Notes: a model not told the origin generated them from the letters alone. Shown: positions 17,971 to 26,369, numbered from the stretch's first letter. The stretch is 32,975 bases of DNA from Rhodanobacter sp. (GCA_027450005.1 DAIDKO010000031.1:1-32975); one strand, 5' to 3'. Numbers and translations: made by a program.

Positions 17971-18488
17971 GCTCCGGTAGCGGCCGCGGTGGTCATGCGA
18001 CTGCGCAGCCTGTGCTTGATACGGTTGATCTTGGTGGCCACGTTGCTGGTGCTGATGCCGAGCACGTCGGCAATTTCCGTGTAGCTGCGGTCTTCGAGGT
18101 ACAACAGGATCAGCGCGCGGTTGAGCGCGTCGAGTTCGCCGATGAATGTGTATAGCGCGGCGAGGCGTTCGTCCGGCTCCGCCACCGGCTGGCCCGGGAT
18201 GGTGTCAAGGTGCGTTTCGTCCAGCGGCTCGAAACGACCGGCTTCGCCGCCCGTACGTCGAAGATGCGATATCGCCACGTTCAAGGCGATGCGGTACAGC
18301 CAAGTGCTGAACTTCGCGCGCCGCTGGTCATAGCCGGCAAAGGAGCGCCACAGTTGCGCGCCGATCTCCTGCGCCAGGTCCAGCCGCTCCTCGGCACCGC
18401 GCGCGTAGACGCCGGCCACCTTGAGCACGATGCCCCGATGCTCGCGCCACAGCGCCTCGAAACGTTGCTGATCCGCCTTGCCGCCCAT
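17967..18488 (-). CDS. ECF-family RNA polymerase sigma factor
   Basis: The 173-residue protein has sigma region 2 (FEALWREHRGIVLKVAGVYA, DLAQEIGAQLWRSFAGYD, FSTWLYRIALNVAISHLRR) and region 4 (LDALNRALILLYLEDRSYTE and the helix-turn-helix IADVLGISTSNVATKINRI). It is the RpoE-like ECF type and is coupled to the membrane protein that follows. No obvious autoregulated promoter pair like that of the first sigma gene was found upstream; the 125-bp gap to the divergent DUF502 gene was examined by eye. The target genes are unknown. Confidence 0.9.
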   Translation of the reverse strand: MGGKADQQRFEALWREHRGIVLKVAGVYARGAEERLDLAQEIGAQLWRSFAGYDQRRAKFSTWLYRIALNVAISHLRRTGGEAGRFEPLDETHLDTIPGQPVAEPDERLAALYTFIGELDALNRALILLYLEDRSYTEIADVLGISTSNVATKINRIKHRLRSRMTTAAATGA

Positions 18489-18577
18489 GTCCGTCCAGCT
18501 GCCCCGTCATTGCCAGCATGATTCGCGCGGGCGCGGAAAAAATCACAGCCTCACACGATCGGACCGGGGGCGTTCAC

Positions 18578-18583
18578 TACAAT
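18578..18583 (+). promoter_or_regulatory. Possible -10 element for the DUF502 gene
   Basis: TACAAT matches the sigma-70 -10 hexamer well and lies 31 bases before ATG 18614. No good -35 hexamer is seen 16-18 bases upstream, so this is a weak call. Confidence 0.35.
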
Positions 18584-18613
18584 GGCTCGCCATCTCCGAC
18601 CCTGCGCGCCGCC

Positions 18614-19282
18614 ATGCCCCCACTTCGCTTCAAACGCTACCTGATCACCGGCCTGCTCACCTTCCTGCCGCTGTGGGTCACGTTGCTGGTGTTCAAGTTC
18701 GTGCTGGGGCTGCTGGCCGGCATCGGCGCGCCGCTGGTGACGGCTTTGATGGAGGCGCTGGGCCTGTTGGCGCCGCACGCGCGCGACACGCTCAACGGCA
18801 AGACCTGGCTGGTGTATGTACTGGCCCTGCTGCTGACGCTGGGTGGGCTGTACGCGGTGGGCTGGCTGGCGAACCGGGTGATCGGCAAGCGCCTGCTCGA
18901 CGCCTTCGACGCCCTGCTGCAGCGCATCCCGCTGGTGCAGACGATCTATGGCGGCACCAAGAAGCTGACCGCTGTGCTGCAGAACAAGCCCGGCGGCACG
19001 CAGCGCGTGGTGCTGGTGGATTTCCCCCGACCGGGCATGAAGGTGGTGGGTTTCGTCACCCGCACTCTGGTCGAGGAAGGCACGGGGCGCGAGATGGCGG
19101 CGGTGTACATCCCCACCACGCCCAACCCAACCGGTGGCTACCTCGAATTGCTGCCGATGAGCGAACTCACCCCCACCGACTGGACGATGGACCAGGCGAT
19201 GGCCTTCATCATCTCGGGCGGCGCCGTGGCGCCGGACAGCCTGCCTGCCACGCGGCGCCTGCCGCTCCCCCCTGACCTTTGA
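18614..19282 (+). CDS. DUF502 family inner-membrane protein
   Basis: The 222-residue protein begins MPPLRFKRYLITGLLTFLPLWVT, the usual start of DUF502 proteins. It has two long hydrophobic segments (about residues 10-50 and 70-96) and then a soluble domain. Conserved pieces are IPLVQTIYGGTKKL, VVLVDFPRPGMKVVGFVT, VYIPTTPNPTGGYLELLP and the late MAFIISGGAV. The biochemical role is unknown. The longer upstream frame (from 18518) is rejected because homologues start at this point. It stands alone between a divergent sigma operon and the M13 peptidase. Confidence 0.9.
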   Translation: MPPLRFKRYLITGLLTFLPLWVTLLVFKFVLGLLAGIGAPLVTALMEALGLLAPHARDTLNGKTWLVYVLALLLTLGGLYAVGWLANRVIGKRLLDAFDALLQRIPLVQTIYGGTKKLTAVLQNKPGGTQRVVLVDFPRPGMKVVGFVTRTLVEEGTGREMAAVYIPTTPNPTGGYLELLPMSELTPTDWTMDQAMAFIISGGAVAPDSLPATRRLPLPPDL

Positions 19283-19408
19283 CACTGTGCCGCCCATGAC
19301 GAACGGCCTAGCTTGGCCGGCCATGGCCGGACAGGCGGTCTGCCTGCCCTTGGTCAGCATGCGCAATGCGCCGCTACGGCGGCACCACACACTGAAAGAG
19401 GGAAATCC

Positions 19409-21547
19409 ATGACCCAGCAATTCCTGAAGCCCCTGGCGCTGGCCGCCGCCGTCGCGCTGGCGCTGACCGGCTGCGGCAAGAGCGAGCAGGCCGCTGCCCC
19501 AGCGCCGGCCAAGCCGGCCACCGCCGCCGCACCGGCCTCGGCCGCCACCACCGCTGCAGCCGCCACTCCTAAGAGCGTGTTCGACGTCAGCGAGCTGGGC
19601 CCGAGCAGCGAGGCATGCACGGACTTCAACAGCTTCGTCAACGCGAAGTGGGTCGCCGCCAACCCGATCCCCTCGGACTACCCGATGTGGGGTTCCTTCG
19701 TCCAACTGTATGCAAAGAGCCTGGACGACCAGCACCAACTGGTCGAGGCTGCCGCCAAGAACGCGGACACCGCCAAGGCCGGTTCGGTCCAGCAGAAGAT
19801 TGGCTGGCTGTACAAGTCCGGCATGGACGATGCCGCGATCGAGAAGGCCGGCTTTGACCCGATCAAGCCCAGGCTCGCCGCGATCGACGGCCTGAAGAAC
19901 ACCGCCGACATCGTGAAGTACCTCGACCAGACCGCCGCCGAAGGCGACGGCCAGGTGTTCGGCTTCGGTTCCGGCGCCGATTTCAAGGACGCCACTAACC
20001 AGATCGGCTACGCCGTGCAGGGTGGCCTGGGCCTGCCCACCAAGGACTACTACTTCAAGCCGCAGTACAAGGATCTGCGCGCCGCCTACCTCGCCTATAT
20101 CGCCAAGACGCTGGAGCTGACCGGGGTGTCCGAAGCCGACGCCAAGAAGCAGGCTGACCAGGTGATGAAGTTCGAGACCGCGCTGGCCGGCGCCTCGCTG
20201 GCCCCCACCGAGATGCGCAACCTCGACAACCAGTACCACTTCGTCAGCGTCAAGGACGCCGACAAGGTCACCCCGCACTTCAGCTGGGAACAGTTCTTCA
20301 AGACCCAGGGCGTGACGATCGACAAGGGCTTCTCATTGTCGCAGCCGAAGTTCTTCGCCGAGTTCGATAAGCTACTGACCACCGCGCCGGCCTCCGAGTG
20401 GCAGGCCTACCTGCGCTTCCACACCATCGACGATGCCTCCAACGCGCTGTCCAAAGCCTTCCGTGACAACCGCTTCGCCTTCTATGGCAAGACCCTGACC
20501 GGCACGCCCGAACAGAAGGCGCGCTGGAAGCAGGTGCTGGCCGGCGTCAACAGCGCGATGGGCATGGGCTTGGGCGAACTGTACGTGGCCAAGTACTTCT
20601 CGCCGCAAGCCAAGCAGCGCGCCGAGCAACTGGTCACCAACGTGCGCGATGCGCTGAAGAACCGTATCGAGCACCTGGCCTGGATGAGCGACGCCACCAA
20701 GGCCAAGGCGATCGACAAGTGGAACAAGTTCCTGCCCAAGATCGGCTATCCCGACAAGGGCGAGTGGCGCGACTGGTCGGGCCTGACCATCAGCCCGGAC
20801 AACTGGTACGCCAACCTGCAGGCCGCGCAGAAGTACAACTACCAGTACGACCTGTCGCACATCGGCAAGAAGACCGACCGCAAGGAATGGGGCATGACCC
20901 CGCAGACGGTCGACGCCTACTACGACCCGAGCACCAACACGATCAACTTCCCGGCCGCGATCCTGCAGCCGCCGTTCTTCTATGCAAACGGCGACGACGC
21001 AATCAACTACGGTGGCATCGGCGCGGTGATCGGTCACGAGTCCAGCCACGGCTTCGACGACCAGGGCAGCCAGTTCGACGGGGACGGCAACCGCGCCAAC
21101 TGGTGGACGCCGCAGGACAAGAAGCAGTTCGACGAACGCACCAAGGCGCTGGTCGAGCAGTTCGACGGCTATTCGCCGATCAAGGGCAAGCCGAACCTGC
21201 ACGTCAACGGCAAGCTGACCCTGGGCGAGAACATCGCCGACCTGGGCGGCCTCAACATCGCCTACGACGCGCTGCAGACCGCGCTCAAGGCCGACCCCAA
21301 GGAAGCCGACGCGAAGATCGACGGCTACACCGAGGATCAGCGCTTCTTCCTCAACTGGGCGCGCGTGTGGCGTGGCAGCGTGCGTGAGAAGGCGGCCGAG
21401 CTGAGCCTAAACACCGATCCGCACTCGCCGATCGCGATCCGCGCCATCGCCGCGCCATCCGACATGAGCGCGTTCGCCAAAGCCTTCCAGTGCAAGCCGG
21501 GCGATGCAATGGTGCGCTCGGGCGACAAGCAGGTGAAGATCTGGTAA
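19409..21547 (+). CDS. M13-family zinc metallopeptidase lipoprotein (PepO/neprilysin type)
   Basis: This 712-residue endopeptidase has a signal peptide with lipobox LTGC (C22), so it is probably a lipoprotein of the envelope. A low-complexity Ala/Pro linker (about 23-55) follows. The M13 N-terminal domain starts at the SEACTDFNSFVNAKWVAANP region. The catalytic domain has the zinc motif HESSH (H543, E544, H547) within GAVIGHESSHGFDDQG, the third ligand E607 in GENIADLGGL with D611 alongside, and the substrate-binding NTINFPAAILQPPFF segment. It ends in VKIW, like other M13 enzymes. ATG 19409 is supported by AGAGGGA five bases upstream. M13 enzymes cut small peptides at the N-side of hydrophobic residues. 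Confidence 0.95.
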   Translation: MTQQFLKPLALAAAVALALTGCGKSEQAAAPAPAKPATAAAPASAATTAAAATPKSVFDVSELGPSSEACTDFNSFVNAKWVAANPIPSDYPMWGSFVQLYAKSLDDQHQLVEAAAKNADTAKAGSVQQKIGWLYKSGMDDAAIEKAGFDPIKPRLAAIDGLKNTADIVKYLDQTAAEGDGQVFGFGSGADFKDATNQIGYAVQGGLGLPTKDYYFKPQYKDLRAAYLAYIAKTLELTGVSEADAKKQADQVMKFETALAGASLAPTEMRNLDNQYHFVSVKDADKVTPHFSWEQFFKTQGVTIDKGFSLSQPKFFAEFDKLLTTAPASEWQAYLRFHTIDDASNALSKAFRDNRFAFYGKTLTGTPEQKARWKQVLAGVNSAMGMGLGELYVAKYFSPQAKQRAEQLVTNVRDALKNRIEHLAWMSDATKAKAIDKWNKFLPKIGYPDKGEWRDWSGLTISPDNWYANLQAAQKYNYQYDLSHIGKKTDRKEWGMTPQTVDAYYDPSTNTINFPAAILQPPFFYANGDDAINYGGIGAVIGHESSHGFDDQGSQFDGDGNRANWWTPQDKKQFDERTKALVEQFDGYSPIKGKPNLHVNGKLTLGENIADLGGLNIAYDALQTALKADPKEADAKIDGYTEDQRFFLNWARVWRGSVREKAAELSLNTDPHSPIAIRAIAAPSDMSAFAKAFQCKPGDAMVRSGDKQVKIW

Positions 21548-21551
21548 GCCA

Positions 21552-21621
21552 CTGCGTGTCGCGGCGAAATCCGCCGCGGCACGCAGCCCCCTCGACGCCG
21601 CTCGCAAGCGCGGCGTTTTTT
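21552..21621 (+). terminator. Rho-independent terminator after the M13 peptidase gene
   Basis: Two hairpins follow the stop codon. The first, at about 21552-21587, pairs CTGCGTG with CACGCAG and CGCGGCG with CGCCGCG. The second, ACGCCGC (21595-21601) with GCGGCGT (21610-21616), is followed by six T residues (21616-21621), a classic intrinsic terminator. Confidence 0.9.
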
Positions 21622-21769
21622 GTGTCCGTCATCTCTGCAGCCGCCCTGCGGGCCATCGGTGGCGCGATGTCACAAATCGCTCCAGTCGACCTTTGGCCGC
21701 CACTAGTACAGCCCAGGGTCAGGGCGCGCTACGGCGCCGAAGAGTAGGCCGAGGAGTACGTTTGTGCCA

Positions 21770-22696
21770 TCACCTGTTCGCGCGGCGCGCCTCGTAGGTC
21801 GTCAGGTGGGCATGTGCCAGCCGCAGCAGCGGTGTCTCCATCCCATGCGCCTCCCCGCGTGCCAGCAGGTCGCCGATCACGTGGTCGGCCTCGATGCGCC
21901 CGCCGTGCTCAAGGTCCCGCATCATCGAAGCGCTGAGCGTGGACCCGGCTTCGGTAAGTACCTCGCGGGCGCGCTGCAGCACCGACGGATGTGGCTCGTG
22001 GCCGCAAGCGGCGGCGACGCGGCGGCAGTCGTCGAGCAGGGCCAGCGTCGCCTCGCAGCCGCCGGGCGCGGCCACGATGTCGCCCACCGGAGCGCGCATC
22101 AGGCAGGTGATGCCGGCCAGGCTGGCGAGGAACACCCACTTGTCCCACATGTCCTGCACGATAGTGCTGCTGGCCCGCGGCTCGAAGCTCGCGCCGTTCA
22201 TCGCCTGCGCGATGCGCCGCACACGCTCCGAATCGCTGCCATCGCGCTCGCCGAAGCTGAGGCTGTGTGACCGGTTGAGATGGCGCACCGCGCCATCGGC
22301 GTCCAGCGTGGCGGCAATCACGCACTGCCCGCCGAGCACCCGCGTGGCGCCGAAGCGAGCATCGAGCAAGTCGAGCTGGCGCAAGCCGTTGAGGATGGGC
22401 AGCACCGCGCCGCGCTCGCCCAGCGCAGGCGTGATGTCCTCGATTGCCTGCGGCAGATCCCAGGCCTTGCAGCTCAACAGCACCAAATCGAACGAGTCGC
22501 GCAGCGTGGCCACGGTCACCGTGGGTGGCGCGGCGATGTCGGCGTCGCCCAGTGCGCTGCGGATGCGCAGACCATGCTGCGCCAGCAGCGCCGCACGCCG
22601 TTCGCGCACCAGGAAGGTGACATCGCGCCCGGCCTGCAGCAGGCGCCCACCGAAATAGCCGCCGGTTGCGCCGGCGCCCACGACCAGAATTCGCAT
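21770..22696 (-). CDS. panE: 2-dehydropantoate 2-reductase (ketopantoate reductase)
   Basis: The 308-residue protein reduces ketopantoate to pantoate with NADPH in pantothenate and CoA synthesis. The N-terminus MRILVVGAGATGGYFGGRL is the Rossmann GxGxxG motif. The conserved LPILNGL holds the substrate-binding asparagine, WDKWVFLASLAGITCLMR carries the catalytic lysine, and SASMMRDLEHGGRIEAD is the family's C-terminal signature with the acidic residue. ATG 22696 is preceded by GAGGAGAG. The longer frame from 22804 is not supported. The family also contains paralogues acting on other 2-keto acids, so the exact substrate is not certain. Confidence 0.9.
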   Translation of the reverse strand: MRILVVGAGATGGYFGGRLLQAGRDVTFLVRERRAALLAQHGLRIRSALGDADIAAPPTVTVATLRDSFDLVLLSCKAWDLPQAIEDITPALGERGAVLPILNGLRQLDLLDARFGATRVLGGQCVIAATLDADGAVRHLNRSHSLSFGERDGSDSERVRRIAQAMNGASFEPRASSTIVQDMWDKWVFLASLAGITCLMRAPVGDIVAAPGGCEATLALLDDCRRVAAACGHEPHPSVLQRAREVLTEAGSTLSASMMRDLEHGGRIEADHVIGDLLARGEAHGMETPLLRLAHAHLTTYEARRANR

Positions 22697-22918
22697 CGCG
22701 CTCTCCTCGTGTCGATATCCGTTCAAGCCTAACGCCACCACGCACCGTTGCCGAGTCGTGCACGGGGACGATGTCGTCGTTGCATGCCGTTCATGTATCA
22801 CCACTCATTCGCGTTTGCATTAGCTTCTTGATGATCCGCATCGGAGCCGGCGCGTCGTGTCATGCGCCGGCCGACCCTCCCTGCGCCCCGTTCCGAACCA
22901 CTCTGTAGCCTTTCGCCG

Positions 22919-23267
22919 ATGGGCTTCGTCAAGAACCGCAAGCACTCCGTGGTGCGCCGCGGCGCCACCCCTTCGCTCACCGCCGCCACGCTCACCGCCA
23001 GCCTCGCGCTGGCGCTGCCGGCCATGGCGACCGATGCCGCATCGCCCGTCACCGATGCCCAGATCGCTACCGCCAAGCGCCTGCACGGCGTCACCGTGAA
23101 GGGCACCGTCGCGCTGTACAAGGTCGATCAAGCCTCCTCGCCGAAGTTCACCCAGCCGCTACTGGACACACCGCAGACAATCTTCGACATCAGCAAGGAG
23201 CTGATGCACGAGCAGGGCGCCAACACCCTCACTGAAGCGCTGCGCAGCACGCCCGGTGTCGGCACGA
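22919..23267 (+). pseudogene. Truncated TonB-dependent siderophore receptor, N-terminal part
   Basis: About 116 residues remain. Visible are a signal peptide (RRGATPSLTAATLTASLALALPAMATDA) and the start of a TonB-dependent receptor plug domain: VTVKGTV, FTQPLLDTPQTIFDISKELM, then LTEALRSTPGVGTI. This matches the opening of catecholate siderophore receptors such as Fiu. After GVGTI (about 23267) the sequence changes abruptly to the reverse complement of an IS256-family transposase. The missing 600-700 residues of barrel are not found in the window, so the gene is dead. The start at 22919 fits the signal peptide. The junction could be a few bases either way. Confidence 0.85.
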
Positions 23268-23679
23268 TCAGGCCCGGCGACACTTCGGCGCCGTACATAT
23301 CTTCCCGGTGCGCCTGGATCTCGCGCACCGTCAGGCCGCGGGCGTACAGCGACAGGATCTTTTCGTCGAAGCCGGTCCAGCAGGTCTGATGCTTGGGGAT
23401 CAGCTCCGGCTCGAAGGTGCCGTCGCGGTCGCGGGGTATCTCGATGGGCAGTTCGCCGAACTCGTCCTTGAACGTCTTGCGGCTACGGCCGTTGCGGGTG
23501 TTGCCGGCGGCGTTGGACACCGGCTCGTGCTTCTCATGACCGAGGTGCTCGGTCATCTCCGCATCCAGGGCCTTCTCGACCAGCAGCTTGGTCAGCTGCT
23601 TGAGCAGGCCGTTCTCGCCAATCAGGTCTTCGGGCTTCTGGTAGTTGGCCAACAGTCGGCTAAGCAGCTCGTCGGGCAC
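23268..23679 (-). pseudogene. IS256-family transposase, N-terminal fragment
   Basis: Starting at ATG 23679, about 137 residues match the IS256 (Mutator-like) transposase N-terminus: LLANYQKPEDLIGENGLLKQ, LLVEKALDAEMTEHLGHEKH, GNTRNGRSRKTF, and PRDRDGTFEPELIPKHQ. The last matching part is LSLYARGLTVREIQAH and EDMYGAEVSPGLI. The catalytic DDE residues, which lie later in the usual 400-residue protein, are gone. The frame continues for another 45 codons into reverse-complemented receptor DNA. The fragment cannot transpose by itself. Confidence 0.9.
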
Positions 23680-23767
23680 ATCGTGCTTGCGTGGGCTGAT
23701 GGTGTCTCCGGGCCTGGCAGCAGGCTCCTGCCTGGAACCCGTTTACACAAAACGTAGAACACGCCCC
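23268..23767 (-). mobile_element. IS256-family element, 5' fragment
   Basis: The fragment contains the first third of an IS256-family transposase gene on the minus strand and its left end. The end sequence near 23745-23767, read on the minus strand as GGGGCGT...GTTTTGTGTAAACGGG, looks like the terminal repeat typical of IS256 elements. The 3' two thirds of the transposase and the right end are missing. The broken side abuts the truncated TonB-dependent receptor, so a deletion after insertion removed the rest of both. A palindrome, GCAGGCTCCTGC, lies at about 23721-23732. Confidence 0.85.
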
Positions 23768-23887
23768 GCTCTCAGTGGGGATAACCGCTCCCACATGGGT
23801 ATCTCCGCGGCGCGGTTCAATGGCTTTGATTTTGCGTCGCGAAGCGTAGACTCTGCCGCCTGCATCACCAATCCCCGGAGAATCCGC

Positions 23888-24955
23888 ATGACCCAGACCC
23901 GCGCCTACGGAGCCACCTCTGCCAGCCAGCCGCTGGCGCCGCTCAAGATCGAACGCCGCGAACCCGGCCCGCATGACGTGAAGATCGACATCCTGTATTG
24001 CGGCGTGTGCCACTCCGATCTGCACACCGCGCGCAACGAATGGCAGAACACGCTCTATCCCTCCGTCCCCGGCCACGAGATCGTTGGCACCGTGACGTCA
24101 ATCGGCGCCGAGGTGACGAAGTTCAAGCCCGGCGACACCGTGGGCGTGGGCTGCATGGTGGATAGCTGCCAGCACTGCTCCTCATGCACCGAGGGCGAGG
24201 AGCAGTACTGCGAGAACGGCTTCACCGGCACCTACAACGGCCCGGTTTTCGGCGGCGAGAATACCTGGGGCGGCTACTCCGAGAGCATCGTGGTAAATGA
24301 GAAGTTCGTGCTGCGTATCGGCCACAAGCCGGAGCAGCTCGCCGCCGTGGCGCCCCTGCTTTGCGCCGGCATCACCACGTATTCGCCGCTGCGCCACTGG
24401 AACGTCGGCCCCGGCAAGAAGGTGGGCATCGTCGGCCTTGGCGGCCTTGGCCACATGGGCGTGAAGCTGGCGCATAAGATGGGTGCGCACGTGGTGCTAT
24501 TCACCACCTCGCCCGGCAAGCAGGCCGACGCCAAGCGCCTCGGCGCCGACGAGGTGGTGGTGTCGAAGGATGCAGAGCAGATGGCGCAGCACGCCGGCAG
24601 CTTCGATTTCATCCTCAGCACCGTGGCGGCATCGCACAACCTCGATCCCTTCCTCGCCCTGCTCAAGCGCGACGGCACGATGTGCCTCGTCGGCGCGCCG
24701 GAGCATCCGCATCCCTCGCCCACCGTGTTCAACCTGATCCTCAAGCGACGCCAGCTCGCCGGCTCGCTAATCGGCGGCATCCGCGAGACGCAGGAGATGC
24801 TGGACTTCTGCGCCGAGCACGGCATCGTCTCCGACATCGAGACGATCGCGATGAAGGACATCAACGCTGCCTACGAGCGCATGCTCAAGGGCGACGTGAA
24901 GTACCGCTTCGTGATCGACATGGCCACGCTGAAGCAGGAGGCCAAGGCCGCCTGA
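23888..24955 (+). CDS. NAD(P)-dependent zinc alcohol dehydrogenase (YahK type)
   Basis: The 355-residue protein is a medium-chain zinc alcohol/aldehyde reductase of the cinnamyl-alcohol-dehydrogenase group, close to E. coli YahK. It reduces a broad range of aldehydes with NADPH. Catalytic zinc ligands lie in YCGVCHSDLH and PGHEIVG. The structural zinc cysteines are in CQHCSSCTEGEEQYC. The cofactor motif is GLGGLGHMGVKLAHKMGAHV. The start at ATG 23888 follows CCCGGAGAA. It lies 120 bp from the broken IS256 end, so its promoter may have been altered by that insertion. The next gene, sir2, starts 64 bp later after a strong hairpin. Confidence 0.94.
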   Translation: MTQTRAYGATSASQPLAPLKIERREPGPHDVKIDILYCGVCHSDLHTARNEWQNTLYPSVPGHEIVGTVTSIGAEVTKFKPGDTVGVGCMVDSCQHCSSCTEGEEQYCENGFTGTYNGPVFGGENTWGGYSESIVVNEKFVLRIGHKPEQLAAVAPLLCAGITTYSPLRHWNVGPGKKVGIVGLGGLGHMGVKLAHKMGAHVVLFTTSPGKQADAKRLGADEVVVSKDAEQMAQHAGSFDFILSTVAASHNLDPFLALLKRDGTMCLVGAPEHPHPSPTVFNLILKRRQLAGSLIGGIRETQEMLDFCAEHGIVSDIETIAMKDINAAYERMLKGDVKYRFVIDMATLKQEAKAA

Positions 24956-24965
24956 TGCATCATGC

Positions 24966-25004
24966 GAAGGTCCGGGCCAGGCGCATCGCCGTGCCCGGAC
25001 CTTC
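24966..25004. terminator. 12-bp hairpin between adh and sir2
   Basis: GAAGGTCCGGGC (24966-24977) and GCCCGGACCTTC (24993-25004) form a perfect 12-bp stem with a 15-base loop. The T-run after it is absent (CTCACG follows). It may be an attenuator or weak terminator. Confidence 0.6.
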
Positions 25005-25019
25005 TCACGCCCCTTGGCC

Positions 25020-25847
25020 ATGAGCCCACTGCAAGCCTTCATCGAGGCCCATCCGCGCCTGTTCGTGCTCACCGGCGCGGGCTGCAGCACGGCTTCGGGC
25101 ATTCCCGACTACCGCGACCGCGACGGCCAGTGGAAGCGCACGCTACCGGTCACTTTCGCGGCCTTCATGCAGGAAGCGAACACCCGCCAGCGCTACTGGG
25201 CGCGCAGCCTGGTCGGCTGGCGCCACTTCGGCGACGCGCAGCCGAACGCCACGCACCGTGCACTGGTCGAGCTGGAACGGCAGGGCCGGATCGAGCTGCT
25301 GGTTACGCAAAACGTGGACGGCCTGCACCAGCGTGCCGGCAACACCGGCGTAGTCGACCTGCACGGACGGCTGGACTCGGTGCGCTGCATGGCCTGCGAT
25401 TGGCGCGCACCGCGCCACGCCTTCCAGCATGCCCTGGTGGAACGCAATCCCGCTTGGCGTGACCTCGACGCCACCGACGCGCCGGATGGCGACGCCGACC
25501 TCGAGTACCAGGACTTCGCGCATTTCGACGTTCCGCCCTGCCCGCAGTGCGGCGGCATCGTGAAACCCGACGTGGTGTTCTTCGGCGAGAACGTGCCGTG
25601 CCAACGCGTGGCCGCCGCGATGGAGGCGTGCCGCAACGCCGACGCGATGCTGGTGGCCGGCTCCTCGCTGATGGTGTATTCCGGCTACCGCTTCGCCCAT
25701 GCCGCCGCGCAGGCCGGCAGGCCGATCGCTGCCGTCACGCTGGGCCGCACCCGCGCCGATGCGCTGCTTGCACTGAAAGTGGATGCGCCGTGCGAGCAGG
25801 CGTTCGGCTTCCTTCTCGAAAATGCGGATCTCGCATCGGTGACCTGA
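25020..25847 (+). CDS. cobB: Sir2-family NAD-dependent protein deacylase
   Basis: The 275-residue sirtuin removes acyl groups from protein lysines using NAD. Visible motifs are GAGCSTASGIPDYRD (residues 19-32) for NAD binding, TQNVD (96-100), the catalytic H115 in DLHGRL, and the zinc cysteines C123/C126 (RCMAC) and C174/C177 (PCPQCGG). VKPDVVFFGE and GSSLMVYSGYRF are further class markers. The insert between the zinc pairs (AWRDLDATDAPDGDADLEYQ, about residues 145-164) is longer than in E. coli CobB and fits the class II sirtuins common in this group. ATG 25020 is used; TTG 25014 is less likely. The gene symbol is a family guess. Confidence 0.92.
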   Translation: MSPLQAFIEAHPRLFVLTGAGCSTASGIPDYRDRDGQWKRTLPVTFAAFMQEANTRQRYWARSLVGWRHFGDAQPNATHRALVELERQGRIELLVTQNVDGLHQRAGNTGVVDLHGRLDSVRCMACDWRAPRHAFQHALVERNPAWRDLDATDAPDGDADLEYQDFAHFDVPPCPQCGGIVKPDVVFFGENVPCQRVAAAMEACRNADAMLVAGSSLMVYSGYRFAHAAAQAGRPIAAVTLGRTRADALLALKVDAPCEQAFGFLLENADLASVT

Positions 25848-25855
25848 ACGAGAAA

Positions 25856-25877
25856 GCCCGGCAGTTTCCTGCCGGGC
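25856..25877. terminator. Terminator hairpin between sir2 and the convergent gene
   Basis: GCCCGGCAG (25856-25864) and CTGCCGGGC (25869-25877) form a 9-bp stem with a 4-base TTTC loop. On the minus strand it is followed by TTTCTCGTT, so it may work mainly for the convergent secreted-protein gene; the plus strand lacks a good T-run. Confidence 0.7.
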
Positions 25878-25928
25878 CCTCGTCTGTCACGTGCCACCTG
25901 TTGCGGCACGGCTGCCGCGAGGTTGGAC

Positions 25929-26312
25929 TTAATTCGCGGCAGGGGCGACGCACTTGATCTTGCTGCAATCGAAATCCACCTCGACGCCGCGACCTACGAT
26001 CACTTCTACGTTCTTGTGCTCGGCGACCGGATGGCCTATCTGCTTCAGAATCACGTTGTAGGTGCCAGACGGCAGCGCGTTCGCGGCGTAACGGCCAGAG
26101 GAATCCACAACCACCGTACGGCCGCCACCGGTCTCGGTGCTGCGCGCGGACACGGTGTAACCCGCCGGCGCCTTGCCGAAGATCGAGCCGGAGGTGGACT
26201 GGGCATTGGCCGTGGAGATGCCCGCCACGGCGAACGCGCCAACGACACAAGCCAGCGCCAGGCCACCAATCAGACGGCGCGAAGCGAAACGGATCGAGAA
26301 GATTTTGTTCAT
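25929..26312 (-). CDS. Secreted small protein with carboxypeptidase-regulatory-like beta domain
   Basis: Starting at ATG 26312 (MNKIFSIRF), this is a 127-residue protein. A longer start at 26324 adds four residues. GGAA lies six bases before ATG 26312. A signal peptide covers about residues 1-38, ending near TANAQ. The mature part (GSIFGKAPAGYTVSARSTET, GRYAANALPSGTYNVILKQ, NVEVIVGRGVEVDF) has the pattern of the carboxypeptidase-regulatory-like domain that opens Oar-type TonB-dependent receptors in Xanthomonadales. Here no plug or barrel follows, and the chain ends DCSKIKCVAPAAN with a cysteine pair that may form a disulfide. The function is unknown. It could be an orphaned receptor domain or a free periplasmic protein. 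Confidence 0.85.
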   Translation of the reverse strand: MNKIFSIRFASRRLIGGLALACVVGAFAVAGISTANAQSTSGSIFGKAPAGYTVSARSTETGGGRTVVVDSSGRYAANALPSGTYNVILKQIGHPVAEHKNVEVIVGRGVEVDFDCSKIKCVAPAAN

Positions 26313-26369
26313 GATGGTTTCCATTGATTACCAGCGAAAAAACACGGGCTTACCAAGGGTTTGGCGCTT

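Noticed and set aside
18551-20278. A 575-codon minus-strand frame opposite DUF502 and the M13 peptidase gene
   Set aside because: It spans two real genes and a terminator-free gap, and its product is low-complexity Gly/His/Gln.
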